Made by a program: the position numbers and the translations under genes | In this document: in pieces, positions 9,010 to 18,460 of the stretch | Layout of the letters: the number at the start of each line of letters is the position of its first letter | Numbering within the stretch: position 1 is the stretch's first letter | Notes under the pieces: model-generated | Databases searched by the model: none | What the model was told of the DNA's origin: nothing | Seen by the model: only the letters and a program-made list of their open reading frames with translations | NCBI GenBank assembly: GCA_020848515.1 | Contig: JADLIA010000052.1 | Span: 1 to 42,390 of the forward strand | Length of the DNA stretch: 42,390 nucleotides | Source of the DNA: Rubrivivax sp. | Lineage (GTDB): Bacteria; Pseudomonadota; Gammaproteobacteria; Burkholderiales; Burkholderiaceae_C | Direction: 5' to 3'

Positions 9010-9072
9010 CCCATGACCGATGGGTCATCGAGGCGCAGCAAGGTGATCCGTCATTGGCCATGGGTCATGTTG
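9003..9072 (+). repeat. TGACCCATG...CATGGGTCA-family element
   Basis: ATATGACCCATGACCGATGGGTCATCGAGGCGCAGCAAGGTGATCCGTCATTGGCCATGGGTCATG; related to 4706-4760 and 41662-41745. Confidence 0.75.
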
Positions 9073-9086
9073 GAAGCGAGTTCGTA

Positions 9087-11660
9087 TCAGGCGGGCGCGG
9101 TGCGCCGCATGCGCCGGCCCTGCAGGCCCCAGACCAGGGCCATCAGCAGCATGCCCGGCAGCAGGAACCAGTTCTTGCTCGGGCGGTCGGTCGGCACCTG
9201 CACGTGGTCGATGTCCCAGCCCTGTTCGAAGCCCGACTTGCGCGCCTGCGAGCCGAAGCGCACCGCCCCCACCTGCACCGCGTCGCCCAGCGTCATCAGC
9301 GTCAGGCCGGCGTCGGCCAGGCGCGCGCGGCCGTCCGGACCTTGCGCGCCCAGTTGCACCGCCACGGTCTTCTCGACCTCCTCGCCTTCCAGCGTGGTGC
9401 CCTTGATGACCAGCACCAGCGTGCCTTGGTCGGGCAGCGCGCGCGCCACCTCCAGCACCTGGGCCGCCGGGACACGGGTGTGTTCCGGCGCCAGCCGGTC
9501 CATGAAGAAACCCGGCCGGAACAGCATCACCACGGCCAGCGCCAGCAGCGCGAATTCCCACCAGGTCAGGCGGATGCGCAGCCAGTTCATGGTGAGCGCG
9601 GCAAAGCCCAGCATGGCCAGCGTGCAGGCCGACACCACCAGCACCAGCTCGCCCCAGCCATGCACGTCGAGCAGCAGCAGCTGCGGATTGAAGATCCAGA
9701 TGAAGGGCAGGATCACGGTGCGCAGCGCGTACAGCGAGCCCTGGATGCCGGTCTGGATGGCGTCTTCGCCCGAGATGGCCGCCGCCGCGAAAGTGGCCAG
9801 CCCCACCGGCGGCGTGATGTCGCCCATGATGCCGTAGTAGAAGACGAACAGGTGCACCGCGATCAGCGGGATCACCAGCCCCGCCTGGGCGCCCAGCTCG
9901 ACCACCACCGGCGCCATCAGCGTGGCCACCAGCACGTAGTTGGCGGTGGTCGGCACGCCCATGCCCAGCACCAGGCAAACGAAGGCGATGAACAGCAGCA
10001 TGGCGATCACGCTGCCCTGCGAGACGAATTCGACGAACTCGGTCATGCGCAGGCCCAGTCCGGTGAGCGTGATGGCGCCGACGATGATGCCGGCGGTGGC
10101 GGTGGCCACGCCGATGCCGATCATGTTGCGCGCGCCGTCGTGAAAGCCGTGCACCACCGCCTGCCCGCCCTCGCGCCAGGCGCCCGGCGTGCGCACGCCG
10201 CGCAGCAGGCCCAGCAGCGGGCGCTGGGTCAGCATCAGCACGATCAGGGTGGCGCAGGCCCAGAACGCCGACAGCGCGGGTGACATTTCCTCGACCATCA
10301 GGCACCAGATCAGCACGCCGATCGGGATCAGGTAGTGCAGGCCGGCGCGCACCGTGGGCCAGGTTTCCAGCCGCTGCGGGTGGTGCACGTCGATGTCTTC
10401 CGGCAGGTCGGGGCTGACGGCGGCCTGGCGCAGCGCCACCAGGTACAGCGCCAGCAGCGTGCCGCCCACCGCCCAGGGTGCGGCAGCGCCCAGGGCGCTC
10501 TTGAAGAACTGCAGCAGGTGGTACAGCGCCCCCACCACCGCCAGTGCGCCGCTGCTGCCGATCAGCGTGCGCATCAGCCGCGCGCGCCAGGGGCGCGGCG
10601 CGGCGGCGGCGGCCGGCTGGATGCCGAGCTTGAGCGCCTCCAGGTGCACGATGTAGAGCAGCCCCAGGTACGACAGCGAGGCCGGCAGAAAGGCGTGGCG
10701 CACCACGTCGGAGTACGGAATGCCGACGTATTCGACCATCAGGAAGGCCGCCGCCCCCATCACCGGCGGCATGATCTGGCCGTTGACCGAGCTCATGGTT
10801 TCGATGGCGCCGGCCTTGACGCCGCCGTAGCCGGCCTTCTTCATCATGGGGATGGTGAAGATGCCGCCCGACACCACGTTGGACACCGACGAGCCCGAAA
10901 TCATGCCGTTGAGCGCCGACGACACCACCGCCACCTTGGCCGGCCCGCCGCGCAGGTGGCCCAGCGCGGCAAAGCTGACCTGCATCATGTAGTTGCCGCC
11001 GCCGGCGCGGTCCAGCAAGGCGCCGAACAGCACGTAGATGAAGATGGTGCTGGCCGACACGCCCAGCGCGATGCCGTACACGCCCTCGGTGGTCAGCCAC
11101 ATGTGCGACAGCAGGCGCGACAGCGACGCACCCTTGTGCGCCAGCACCTCAGGCATCCAGGGGCCGGCCACGCAGTAGGCCAGAAACAGCGCCGCCAGCG
11201 CTGCCATCGGCCAGCCGACCGCGCGCCGCGTGGCCTCCAGCAGCAGCAGCAGGCCGGCGCTGGCGGTGACGATGTCCATGACGCTGGGCTGGCCGGGCCG
11301 CGTGGCCAGCTCGCGGTAGAACAGCATCAGGTAGGCACCGGCAAAGGCGCCGGCGATGGCCAGCCCCCAATCGACCAGCGGCACATGGCGGCGCGGCGAG
11401 GAGCGGAACGCCGGCCAAGCCAGAAACGCCAGCGCCAGCGAAAACGCCAGATGGATGGCGCGCGCCTCGGTGTCGTTCAGGATGCCCCAGCCGAGGACAA
11501 AGGGCAGCGGCGAGGCGTACCAGAACTGGAACACCGCCCAGGCCAGCGCCAGCCCGAACATCAGCCGCGCCGTCAAGCCACTGGGCTTGCGCCCGCCGGT
11601 GTCGGTTTCGGCCACCAGCTGCTGCAGCGCCTCGGGTGCTTTTTCGATGTCGGTGGCCAT
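9087..11660 (-). CDS. TRAP transporter fused (4TM/12TM) permease subunit
   Basis: 857 aa multi-TM; GALLDRAGGGNYMMQVSFAALGHLRGGPAKVAVVSSALNGMISGSSVSNVVSGGIFTIPMMKKAGYGG; PTTANYVLVATLMAP. Confidence 0.93.
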   Translation of the reverse strand: MATDIEKAPEALQQLVAETDTGGRKPSGLTARLMFGLALAWAVFQFWYASPLPFVLGWGILNDTEARAIHLAFSLALAFLAWPAFRSSPRRHVPLVDWGLAIAGAFAGAYLMLFYRELATRPGQPSVMDIVTASAGLLLLLEATRRAVGWPMAALAALFLAYCVAGPWMPEVLAHKGASLSRLLSHMWLTTEGVYGIALGVSASTIFIYVLFGALLDRAGGGNYMMQVSFAALGHLRGGPAKVAVVSSALNGMISGSSVSNVVSGGIFTIPMMKKAGYGGVKAGAIETMSSVNGQIMPPVMGAAAFLMVEYVGIPYSDVVRHAFLPASLSYLGLLYIVHLEALKLGIQPAAAAAPRPWRARLMRTLIGSSGALAVVGALYHLLQFFKSALGAAAPWAVGGTLLALYLVALRQAAVSPDLPEDIDVHHPQRLETWPTVRAGLHYLIPIGVLIWCLMVEEMSPALSAFWACATLIVLMLTQRPLLGLLRGVRTPGAWREGGQAVVHGFHDGARNMIGIGVATATAGIIVGAITLTGLGLRMTEFVEFVSQGSVIAMLLFIAFVCLVLGMGVPTTANYVLVATLMAPVVVELGAQAGLVIPLIAVHLFVFYYGIMGDITPPVGLATFAAAAISGEDAIQTGIQGSLYALRTVILPFIWIFNPQLLLLDVHGWGELVLVVSACTLAMLGFAALTMNWLRIRLTWWEFALLALAVVMLFRPGFFMDRLAPEHTRVPAAQVLEVARALPDQGTLVLVIKGTTLEGEEVEKTVAVQLGAQGPDGRARLADAGLTLMTLGDAVQVGAVRFGSQARKSGFEQGWDIDHVQVPTDRPSKNWFLLPGMLLMALVWGLQGRRMRRTAPA

Positions 11661-11680
11661 GGCGTGTCTGTCGGTTGACT

Positions 11681-11728
11681 ATGTTATTGATAGCTGCCGG
11701 CGCTTGATCGGCAGGCGCTGGAGCCACT
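11681..11728 (+). repeat. GCTGGCGCTTG-family repeat, copy 4
   Basis: ATGTTATTGATAGCTGCCGGCGCTTGATCGGCAGGCGCTGGAGCC. Confidence 0.85.
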
Positions 11729-11752
11729 ACATGCCATGAACGGCCGGGCCAT

Positions 11753-11779
11753 CAAAAAGGGCGAAGTCGCCTTCGCCCT
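11753..11779 (-). terminator. Predicted intrinsic terminator between TAXI receptor and TRAP permease
   Basis: Minus strand AGGGCGAAGGCGACTTCGCCCTTTTTGAT: GC-rich stem followed by a T run. Confidence 0.65.
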
Positions 11780-11826
11780 GATCGCCGTGCATGTGCGTGC
11801 GGGGCACGGCCCGGCCGCGCCATGGC

Positions 11827-12807
11827 TTACTTGATCCAGCCCTTTTCCTTGTAGTAGCGCGCGGCGCCGTCGTGCAGCGGGGCGCTCAGGCCGTTCCTGA
11901 CCATGTCCTCGGGCTTGAGGTGGGCCAGCGCCGGGTGCAGCTTCTTGAACTCGTCGAAATTGTCGAACACCGCCTTGGTGACGGCGTAGATGGTGTCGGC
12001 CGGCGTCTTGCTGGAGGCCACCACCGTAGCCAGCACGCCGTAGGTGGGCGTGGCCTGCGGGTTGTTGGGGTACAGCCCGGCCGGGATGCTGACCTTGGCG
12101 TAGTACGGCTTGTCGGCCACCAGCTTGTCCACCACCGGGCCGGTCAGCGGCACCAGCTTGGCACCGCAGCTGGTGGTCGGGTCCTGGATGTTGGCGCTGG
12201 GGTGGCCGACGCCATAGAAGAAGCCGTCGATCTTGCCGTCGCACACGGCCGGGCCGTGCTCGTCGGCCTTCAGCTCGGAGGCCAGCGAGAAGTCCGACAG
12301 CTTCCAGCCCATGGCGGCGAGCAGCTCCTCCATCGAGGCGCGCGTGCCCGAGCCGGGGTTGCCGACGTTGAAGCGCTTGCCCTTGAAGTCCTCGAACTTG
12401 GTGATGCCCGCTTCCTTGCGCGCCACCACGGTGAACGGCTCCGGGTGGACGGCGAACACGGCGCGCAGATCGGACACCGCGCCACCGTCCTTGAACTGGC
12501 TCAGGCCCTTGGTGGCGTTGTACTGGACGTCGGACTGGGCAAAGCCCAGGTCCAGCTCGCCGGCCTTGATGGTGTTGACGTTGAACACCGAGCCGCCGGT
12601 GGATTCGACCGAGCAGCGGATGCCGTGCTTGGCGCGGTCCTTGTTGACCAGGCGGCAGATGGCGCCACCGGCGGCGTAGTACACGCCGGTGACCCCGCCG
12701 GTGCCGATGGTGACGAACTTCTGCTGCGCCGACGCCGGCGCCGCCAGCGCGGCGGTGGACAGAGCGGCAGCGGCGGCCAGGGTCTTGAGAACGGGGCGAA
12801 GGCTCAT
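11827..12807 (-). CDS. TAXI-family TRAP transporter solute-binding subunit
   Basis: Signal peptide; [63 protein letters not shown]. Confidence 0.94.
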   Translation of the reverse strand: MSLRPVLKTLAAAAALSTAALAAPASAQQKFVTIGTGGVTGVYYAAGGAICRLVNKDRAKHGIRCSVESTGGSVFNVNTIKAGELDLGFAQSDVQYNATKGLSQFKDGGAVSDLRAVFAVHPEPFTVVARKEAGITKFEDFKGKRFNVGNPGSGTRASMEELLAAMGWKLSDFSLASELKADEHGPAVCDGKIDGFFYGVGHPSANIQDPTTSCGAKLVPLTGPVVDKLVADKPYYAKVSIPAGLYPNNPQATPTYGVLATVVASSKTPADTIYAVTKAVFDNFDEFKKLHPALAHLKPEDMVRNGLSAPLHDGAARYYKEKGWIK

Positions 12808-12841
12808 GCGACAAGGTCTCCTGTGAATGAATGGGGCATGC

Positions 12842-14176
12842 TCAGCCCTGCGCGATCGCCGCATCGACGGCCGCGGCCAGCCGTTCGGCGATCAGCGCCA
12901 GTTCGTCATCGGTGGCGATGAACGGCGGCGCCAGCAGGATGTGGTCACCATAGCGCCCATCGACCGTTCCGCCCATGGGATAAACCAGCAATCCGCGCGC
13001 GAACGCCTCGCTCCTGACGCGCGCGTGCAGGCGCCGCGCGGGATCGAACGGGGTTTTGCCGGCGCGCTCGGCGACCAGCTCGATGCCCCAGAAGTAACCA
13101 CGCCCGCGGACCTCCCCCACATGCGGGTGGTGGGCAAACCTTTCGGCCAGCAGCGCTTGCAGGACCTGCGCGCCGCGCTGCACTTTTTGCAGCAATCCAT
13201 CGCGCTCGATGACCTGCTGCACGGCCAGCGCGGCGGCGCAGGCGACGGCGTGGCCGAGGTAGGTGTGGCCGTGCTGGAAAAACCCGCTGCCGGCCGACAT
13301 GGCGGCCACGATCCGCTGTTGCGCCAGCACCGCGCCGATCGGCTGGTAGCCGCCGCCCAGCCCCTTGGCCACGGTCATCAGGTCGGGCACCACGCCGTCC
13401 TGCTGGCAGGCGTGCAGGGTGCCGGTGCGGCCCATGCCGCACATCACCTCGTCGAGGATCAGCAGCACGCCGTGGCGGTCGCACACCTCGCGCACCGCCT
13501 TGAAGTAGCCCGGCACCGGCACCAGCACGCCGGCGGTGGCGCCGCCCACGGTTTCGGCCACGAAGCCCAGCACCTTGCCGGGGCCGACGCGGCAGATCGC
13601 CTCGTCCAGCTCGCGCGCCAGGCGCTGGCCGTACTGCTCGGGCGTTTCGCCCGGCTGCTGGTCGCGGTAGGGGTAGCAGGGCGACACGTGGGTCACGTCC
13701 ACCAGCAGCGGCGCAAACTGGCGCCGGCGCCATTCGTTGCCGCCCACCGCCAGCGCGCCCAGGGTGTTGCCGTGGTAGCTCTGGCGTCGGGCGATGAAGT
13801 GGCTGCGCTCGGGCTGGCCGATTTCCAGGTAGTACTGGCGCGCCATCTTGAGCGCCGCCTCCACCGCCTCCGAGCCGCCGCTGACGAAGTAGGCGTGGCT
13901 CATGCCCGCCGGCGCGGTGCGCACCAGCTGCTCGGCCAGCTGCTCTGCCACCTCGGTGGTGAAGAAGCTGGTGTGGGCGTAGGCCAGCTGGTCGATCTGC
14001 CGGTGCATGGCGGCCAGCACGTCCGGGTGACCGTGCCCCAGGCAGGACACGGCGGCGCCGCCCGAGGCGTCGAGGTAGCTGCGCCCGGCGGCATCGTGCA
14101 GCCACACGCCCTGGCCGCCCACGGCGACCGGGGGCGTGTGGTGCAGGTGCCGGTGCATCACGTGCGTGGTGCTCAT
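12842..14176 (-). CDS. Class III PLP-dependent aminotransferase
   Basis: [32 protein letters not shown]...[19 protein letters not shown]...[47 protein letters not shown]. Confidence 0.94.
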   Translation of the reverse strand: MSTTHVMHRHLHHTPPVAVGGQGVWLHDAAGRSYLDASGGAAVSCLGHGHPDVLAAMHRQIDQLAYAHTSFFTTEVAEQLAEQLVRTAPAGMSHAYFVSGGSEAVEAALKMARQYYLEIGQPERSHFIARRQSYHGNTLGALAVGGNEWRRRQFAPLLVDVTHVSPCYPYRDQQPGETPEQYGQRLARELDEAICRVGPGKVLGFVAETVGGATAGVLVPVPGYFKAVREVCDRHGVLLILDEVMCGMGRTGTLHACQQDGVVPDLMTVAKGLGGGYQPIGAVLAQQRIVAAMSAGSGFFQHGHTYLGHAVACAAALAVQQVIERDGLLQKVQRGAQVLQALLAERFAHHPHVGEVRGRGYFWGIELVAERAGKTPFDPARRLHARVRSEAFARGLLVYPMGGTVDGRYGDHILLAPPFIATDDELALIAERLAAAVDAAIAQG

Positions 14177-14213
14177 GGCCGTCGGTCTCCAGGGGTTCGG
14201 CGCGCGCCGGCGC

Positions 14214-14987
14214 TCACTGCGCCGTCCAGCCGCCGTCGTTGGCCCAGGCCTGGCCGCGCACGTTGGCCGCCGCCGCCGAGCAGAAGAACACCGCCATGGC
14301 GCCCAGCTGTTCGGGGGTGGTGAACTGCAGCGAGGGCTCCTTCTCGCCCAGCAACTCGCGCGTGGCCTGCTCGGTGCTGATCTTCTCGGCCGCGGCGCGC
14401 GCGTCGATCTGTTTCTGCACCAGCGGCGTCAGCACCCAGCCGGGGCAGATGGCGTTGGCGGTGACGCCGGTGGTGGCCAGCTCCAGCGCGGTGACCTTGG
14501 TCAGGCCGACGATGCCGTGCTTGGCCGCCACGTAGGCCGACTTGTCCTTCGACGCCACCAGGCCGTGCACCGAGGCGATGTTGATGATGCGGCCCCAGTT
14601 GCGCGCCTTCATGTGCGGGATGGCCAGCCGCGTGGTGTGGAACGCCGACGACAGGTTGATGGCGATGATGGCGTCCCAGCGCTCGGTCGGGAAGCCCTCG
14701 ATCGGCGACACATGCTGGATGCCGGCGTTGTTGACCAGGATGTCGACGCCGCCGAACTTCTCGGCCGCGAAGGCCATCATGGCCTCGATCTCGGCCGGCT
14801 TGCTCATGTCGGCGCCGTGGTAGGCGGTCTGCACGCCGCAGGCCTCGATCTGCCGGCGCGGTGCGTCGACGTCACCGAAGCCGTTCATGACGATATGGGC
14901 GCCCTGCCTGGCCAGTTCGATGGCGATGCCCAGGCCGATGCCGCTGGTCGAGCCGGTGACGAGGGCGGTCTTGCCTTTCAGAGACAT
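14214..14987 (-). CDS. bdhA: 3-hydroxybutyrate dehydrogenase (SDR family)
   Basis: LKGKTALVTGSTSGIGLGIAIELARQGAHIVMNGFGD...VDILVNNAGIQHVSPIEGFP...SAYVAAKHGIVGLTKVTALE...NAICPGWVLTPLVQKQI. Confidence 0.93.
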   Translation of the reverse strand: MSLKGKTALVTGSTSGIGLGIAIELARQGAHIVMNGFGDVDAPRRQIEACGVQTAYHGADMSKPAEIEAMMAFAAEKFGGVDILVNNAGIQHVSPIEGFPTERWDAIIAINLSSAFHTTRLAIPHMKARNWGRIINIASVHGLVASKDKSAYVAAKHGIVGLTKVTALELATTGVTANAICPGWVLTPLVQKQIDARAAAEKISTEQATRELLGEKEPSLQFTTPEQLGAMAVFFCSAAAANVRGQAWANDGGWTAQ

Positions 14988-15019
14988 GAGGTGATCCTTT
15001 CGTAGCTGGAACATGAACA

Positions 15020-15117
15020 CCGGACGCAAAGGACGCGCAACGTGCGCAAACAACGCGAAAGAAACCAGGCGTTCTCTTTCGCGTCCTTCGCGTGATCTTC
15101 GCGCCCTTCGCGTCCGG
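15020..15117. repeat. Long imperfect inverted repeat (~45 bp arms) in the bdhA-scoB intergenic region
   Basis: CCGGACGCAAAGGACGCGCAA...AACGCGAAAGA / TCTTTCGCGTCCTTCGCGTGATCTTCGCGCCCTTCGCGTCCGG. Confidence 0.75.
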
Positions 15118-15168
15118 ATGGATTGAAGTGGCTGCCAGCCCTTTAGCTGCTTGCGCGAGAAGCTATGG

Positions 15169-15810
15169 TTATTGGAGCAGCGGAACGCCGGTCTTGCCTT
15201 GCACTTCGTCGAAGCTGACGTCCGGCGCCAGCTCGACCACCTTCAGGCCGCGATCGGTGACGTCGAACACGCCCAGGTCGGTGATGATGCGGTCGACCAC
15301 GCCGACGCCGGTCAGCGGCAGCGTGCACTGGGGCAGGATCTTCATGTCGGTGCTGCCGTCCTTCTTTTTGGCGACGTGTTCCATCAGCACGATCACGCGC
15401 GCCACGCCGGCCACCAGGTCCATGGCGCCGCCCATGCCCTTGACCATCTTGCCCGGGATCATCCAGTTGGCCAGATCGCCCTTGTCGGTGACCTGCATGG
15501 CGCCCAGGATGGACAGGTTGATCTTGCCGCCGCGGATCATGGCAAAGCTGTCGTGGCTGCCGAAGATCGAGCTGCCCTTGATGGTGGTGACGGTCTGCTT
15601 GCCGGCGTTGATGAGGTCGGCGTCCACCTCGTCGGCCGTGGGGAACGGGCCGATGCCCAGCATGCCGTTTTCGGATTGCAGCCACACCTCCTTGTCGGCG
15701 GGCACGTGGTTGGCCACCAGCGTCGGGATGCCGATGCCGAGGTTGACGTAAAAGCCGTCCTGCAGTTCCTGCGCCGCGCGCGCAGCCATCTGGTCTTGGG
15801 TCCAGGCCAT
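15169..15810 (-). CDS. scoB: 3-oxoacid CoA-transferase subunit B
   Basis: [17 protein letters not shown]...[14 protein letters not shown]...[40 protein letters not shown]. Confidence 0.94.
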   Translation of the reverse strand: MAWTQDQMAARAAQELQDGFYVNLGIGIPTLVANHVPADKEVWLQSENGMLGIGPFPTADEVDADLINAGKQTVTTIKGSSIFGSHDSFAMIRGGKINLSILGAMQVTDKGDLANWMIPGKMVKGMGGAMDLVAGVARVIVLMEHVAKKKDGSTDMKILPQCTLPLTGVGVVDRIITDLGVFDVTDRGLKVVELAPDVSFDEVQGKTGVPLLQ

Positions 15811-15826
15811 GTCTCGATCTCCTTGA

Positions 15827-16528
15827 TTACTTGTGCTCGCGCAGGGTGAGCTTTTCGATGCGCTTTTCGGGCGTGGGGTTGTGCACGATGCGGTGCACGT
15901 AGATGCCGGGCAGGTGAATGTCGTCCGGCGCCAGTTCGCCGTTGGCGACGATGCGCTCGACCTCGACGATGCACAGCTTTCCCGACATCGCCGCCGCCGG
16001 GTTGAAGTTGCGCGCCGTCAGGTTGAAGCGCAGGTTGCCGCTGCGGTCGGCCACGTCGGCCTTGACCAGGGCCACGTCGGCCACCAGCGAGCGCTCCATG
16101 ACGTAGGTCTGGCCGTCGAACTCGCGCAGCTCCTTGCCCTCGGCCACCAGGGTGCCGACGCCGGTCTTGGTGAAGAAGGCCGGAATGCCGGCGCCGCCGG
16201 CGCGCAGCTTCTCGGCCAGTGTGCCCTGGGGCGTGAATTCCAGCTCCAGCTCACCGGCCAGGAACTGGCGCTCGAACTCCTTGTTCTCGCCCACGTAGGA
16301 GCTGATCATCTTCTTGATCTGGCGCGTCTCCAGCAGCTTGCCCAGGCCGAAGCCGTCCACACCGGCGTTGTTGCTGATCACCGTCAGGTTCTTCACGCCG
16401 CTGTCGCGCAGCGCGTCGATCAGCGCCTCGGGGATGCCGCACAGGCCGAAACCGCCCACGGCCAGTTGCTGGCCGTCGTGCACCACGCCCTTGAGCGCGT
16501 CGGCGGCCGATGGATAAATCTTGTTCAC
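15827..16528 (-). CDS. scoA: 3-oxoacid CoA-transferase subunit A
   Basis: [105 protein letters not shown]. Confidence 0.95.
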   Translation of the reverse strand: MNKIYPSAADALKGVVHDGQQLAVGGFGLCGIPEALIDALRDSGVKNLTVISNNAGVDGFGLGKLLETRQIKKMISSYVGENKEFERQFLAGELELEFTPQGTLAEKLRAGGAGIPAFFTKTGVGTLVAEGKELREFDGQTYVMERSLVADVALVKADVADRSGNLRFNLTARNFNPAAAMSGKLCIVEVERIVANGELAPDDIHLPGIYVHRIVHNPTPEKRIEKLTLREHK

Positions 16529-16585
16529 GGTCTCTCTCCAGTTGCAAATATCAAACGAACAGCAGGCTCAGGCTCGGCGTGAACG

Positions 16586-16611
16586 ATACTACGTAAACGA
16601 CTACGTAGTAT
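16586..16611. promoter_or_regulatory. Perfect 10-bp inverted repeat ATACTACGTA-AACGAC-TACGTAGTAT, candidate operator
   Basis: Read directly; lies between divergent scoA and PAS-LuxR gene, ending 6 nt before the regulator ATG. Confidence 0.8.
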
Positions 16612-16617
16612 TTCGTA

Positions 16618-17214
16618 ATGGCGATCCCTGTCCCTGCGGCCGGCGACCCGGCGCTGGCGCCACCGGACTACCGGCTGGCCTTTCAACTGGCGCCGGTCGG
16701 CCTGATTCTCTCGCGCCAGCGCCACATCGTCGATTGCAACGACCGCGTGTGCGACATCTTCGGCGCCGAGCCGGCGCAACTGATCGGCCAGAGCTTTCGC
16801 ATTCTGTATCCCAGCGCCGACGAATACGAGCGCTTTGGCGCGCGCATCGCGCCGATCCTGAACCGCGACGGCCTGTACGCCGACAACCGCGTGATGCAGC
16901 GGGTGGGCGGCCCGCAGGCCGGCGAGGCCTTCTGGTGCCACGTCACCGGCCGCGCCATCGACCGCCGCGCGCCGCACGCCGCCGGCATCTGGAGCTTCGA
17001 GGACCTGAGCGCCCAGCGACCGATGGGCGCCGTGCTGACCGCGCGCGAGCGCGAAGTCGCCGCCCAGCTCACGCGCGGCCTGACCAGCAAGGAGATCGGC
17101 CGCGCCCTGGGCCTGAGCCACCGCACCGTCGAAGTGCACCGCGCCAAGCTGATGCGCAAGTACCGCGCCGGCACCACGGCCGAGCTGGTGCAAAAGCTCA
17201 TGGGCGGGCTGTGA
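16618..17214 (+). CDS. PAS domain-containing LuxR-type transcriptional regulator
   Basis: PAS-like N-terminus (LAPVGLILSRQRHIVDCNDRVCDIFGAEPAQLIGQSFRILYPS) and LuxR HTH (LTAREREVAAQLTRGLTSKEIGRALGLSHRTVEVHRAKLMRKY). Confidence 0.92.
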   Translation: MAIPVPAAGDPALAPPDYRLAFQLAPVGLILSRQRHIVDCNDRVCDIFGAEPAQLIGQSFRILYPSADEYERFGARIAPILNRDGLYADNRVMQRVGGPQAGEAFWCHVTGRAIDRRAPHAAGIWSFEDLSAQRPMGAVLTAREREVAAQLTRGLTSKEIGRALGLSHRTVEVHRAKLMRKYRAGTTAELVQKLMGGL

Positions 17215-17237
17215 GCCGAATCGCCGCGCCTTGACAA

Positions 17238-17295
17238 ACTATCAAATCGATAGCTGCTTGCGCTTGTCTGGCAAGCGCCAGAGCCTATTTTTTGT
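17238..17295 (+). repeat. GCTGGCGCTTG-family repeat, copy 5; hairpin plus T-tract between convergent genes
   Basis: ACTATCAAATCGATAGCTGCTTGCGCTTGTCTGGCAAGCGCCAGAGCCTATTTTTTG. Confidence 0.9.
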
Positions 17296-17686
17296 CGGAT
17301 TGACCAGGGCCGCCGTCCACCACCTCGGCGGCACTGCGAAAGGCCTCCACCGCGCACGGCACGCCGCAGTAGATGCTGGCGTGCAGCAGCACCTCCTGCA
17401 GCTCGGCGACCGTGGCGCCGTTGCGCAGCGCGCCGCGCACATGGCCCTTGAGCTCGTGCTGGCGGCCCAGCGCGGTCAGCATGGCCACCGTCACCAGGCT
17501 GCGCGTCTTCAGGTCCAGCCCCGGCCGCTGCCACACGTCGCCCCAGGCGTTGCGGGTGATGGCGTGCTGCATCGGCTCGGTGAACGGCGTGGCGCTGGCG
17601 AACGCGCGATCGACGAAATCGTCGCCCATCACCTGGCGGCGCTTCTTCAGGCCGTGCTGGAACGCCGGGTCGTCGGGCAGTGTCAT
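17285..17686 (-). CDS. Carboxymuconolactone decarboxylase family protein
   Basis: WGDVWQRPGLDLKTRSLVTVAMLTALGRQHELKGHVRGALRNGATVAELQEVLLHASIYCGVPCAVEAFR. Confidence 0.92.
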   Translation of the reverse strand: MTLPDDPAFQHGLKKRRQVMGDDFVDRAFASATPFTEPMQHAITRNAWGDVWQRPGLDLKTRSLVTVAMLTALGRQHELKGHVRGALRNGATVAELQEVLLHASIYCGVPCAVEAFRSAAEVVDGGPGQSDKK

Positions 17687-17755
17687 GGCGGGGTCTCCTG
17701 GAGGCAAAGGCCGTCAGCATAATGACCCGCACCCCCACCAGACCAGGAGAGCCCC

Positions 17756-18349
17756 ATGAGCCGCTACCCCCTGCCCAGCCTCGACAGCCTGCCCGAAGAC
17801 ATCCGCGCCCGCATCCTCGAAGTGCAGGCCAAGGCCGGCTTCGTGCCCAACGTATTTCTGGCGCTGGCGCGCCGGCCGGCCGAATGGCGCGCCTTCTTCG
17901 CCTACCACGACGCGCTGATGGAGCCCGAAAGCGCCGGCCGCAGCAGCCGGCTGAGCAAGGGCGACCGCGAAATGATCGTCACCGCCACCAGCGCCGCCAA
18001 CGGCTGCCTGTACTGCGTGGTGGCCCATGGCGCGTTGCTGCGCATCTACGAGAAGAAACCCCTGGTGGCCGACCAGGTGGCCACCAACCACCGCAAGGCC
18101 GACATCAGCGCGCGCCAGCGCGCCATGCTCGACTTCGCCATGAAGGTCAGCCAGCACCCGCGCGAGCTGGGCGAAGAGGACTTCGCCCCCCTGCACGCCC
18201 ACGGCTTCGACGACGAAGACATCTGGGACATCGCCGCCATCGCCGCCTTCTTTGGCCTGTCCAACCGCATGGCCTCGTTCAGCAACATGACGCCGAATGC
18301 GGAGTTTTACCTCATGGGGCGGGTGCCGAGGGAAAAGAAGGCCGGCTGA
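17756..18349 (+). CDS. Peroxidase-related (AhpD-like) carboxymuconolactone decarboxylase family enzyme
   Basis: SKGDREMIVTATSAANGCLYCVVAHGALLRIYEKKPLVADQVATN: CxxxH-type motif in an AhpD-like fold. Confidence 0.9.
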   Translation: MSRYPLPSLDSLPEDIRARILEVQAKAGFVPNVFLALARRPAEWRAFFAYHDALMEPESAGRSSRLSKGDREMIVTATSAANGCLYCVVAHGALLRIYEKKPLVADQVATNHRKADISARQRAMLDFAMKVSQHPRELGEEDFAPLHAHGFDDEDIWDIAAIAAFFGLSNRMASFSNMTPNAEFYLMGRVPREKKAG

Positions 18350-18460
18350 TCGGGTGAACGCCCGGATCGAGCCGTGCCTGCCAGCGCCTGACGGGTGCCG
18401 ACGGCACCCCCGCGCCCCATCCCGCCCACGGCACCCCCCGATACAATGCCCGCTCCGCGC

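Noticed and set aside
9006-11678. Long plus-strand ORFs (425 and 447 aa) opposite the TRAP permease
   Set aside because: Gln/His/Arg-rich shadow ORFs with no recognisable domain; the minus-strand permease is clear.
15140-15175. Possible degenerate GCTGGCGCTTG-family copy next to scoB (CTTTAGCTGCTTGCGCGAGAAGCTATGG)
   Set aside because: Shares TAGCTGCTTGCGC but lacks the rest of the element; too short to count as a copy.
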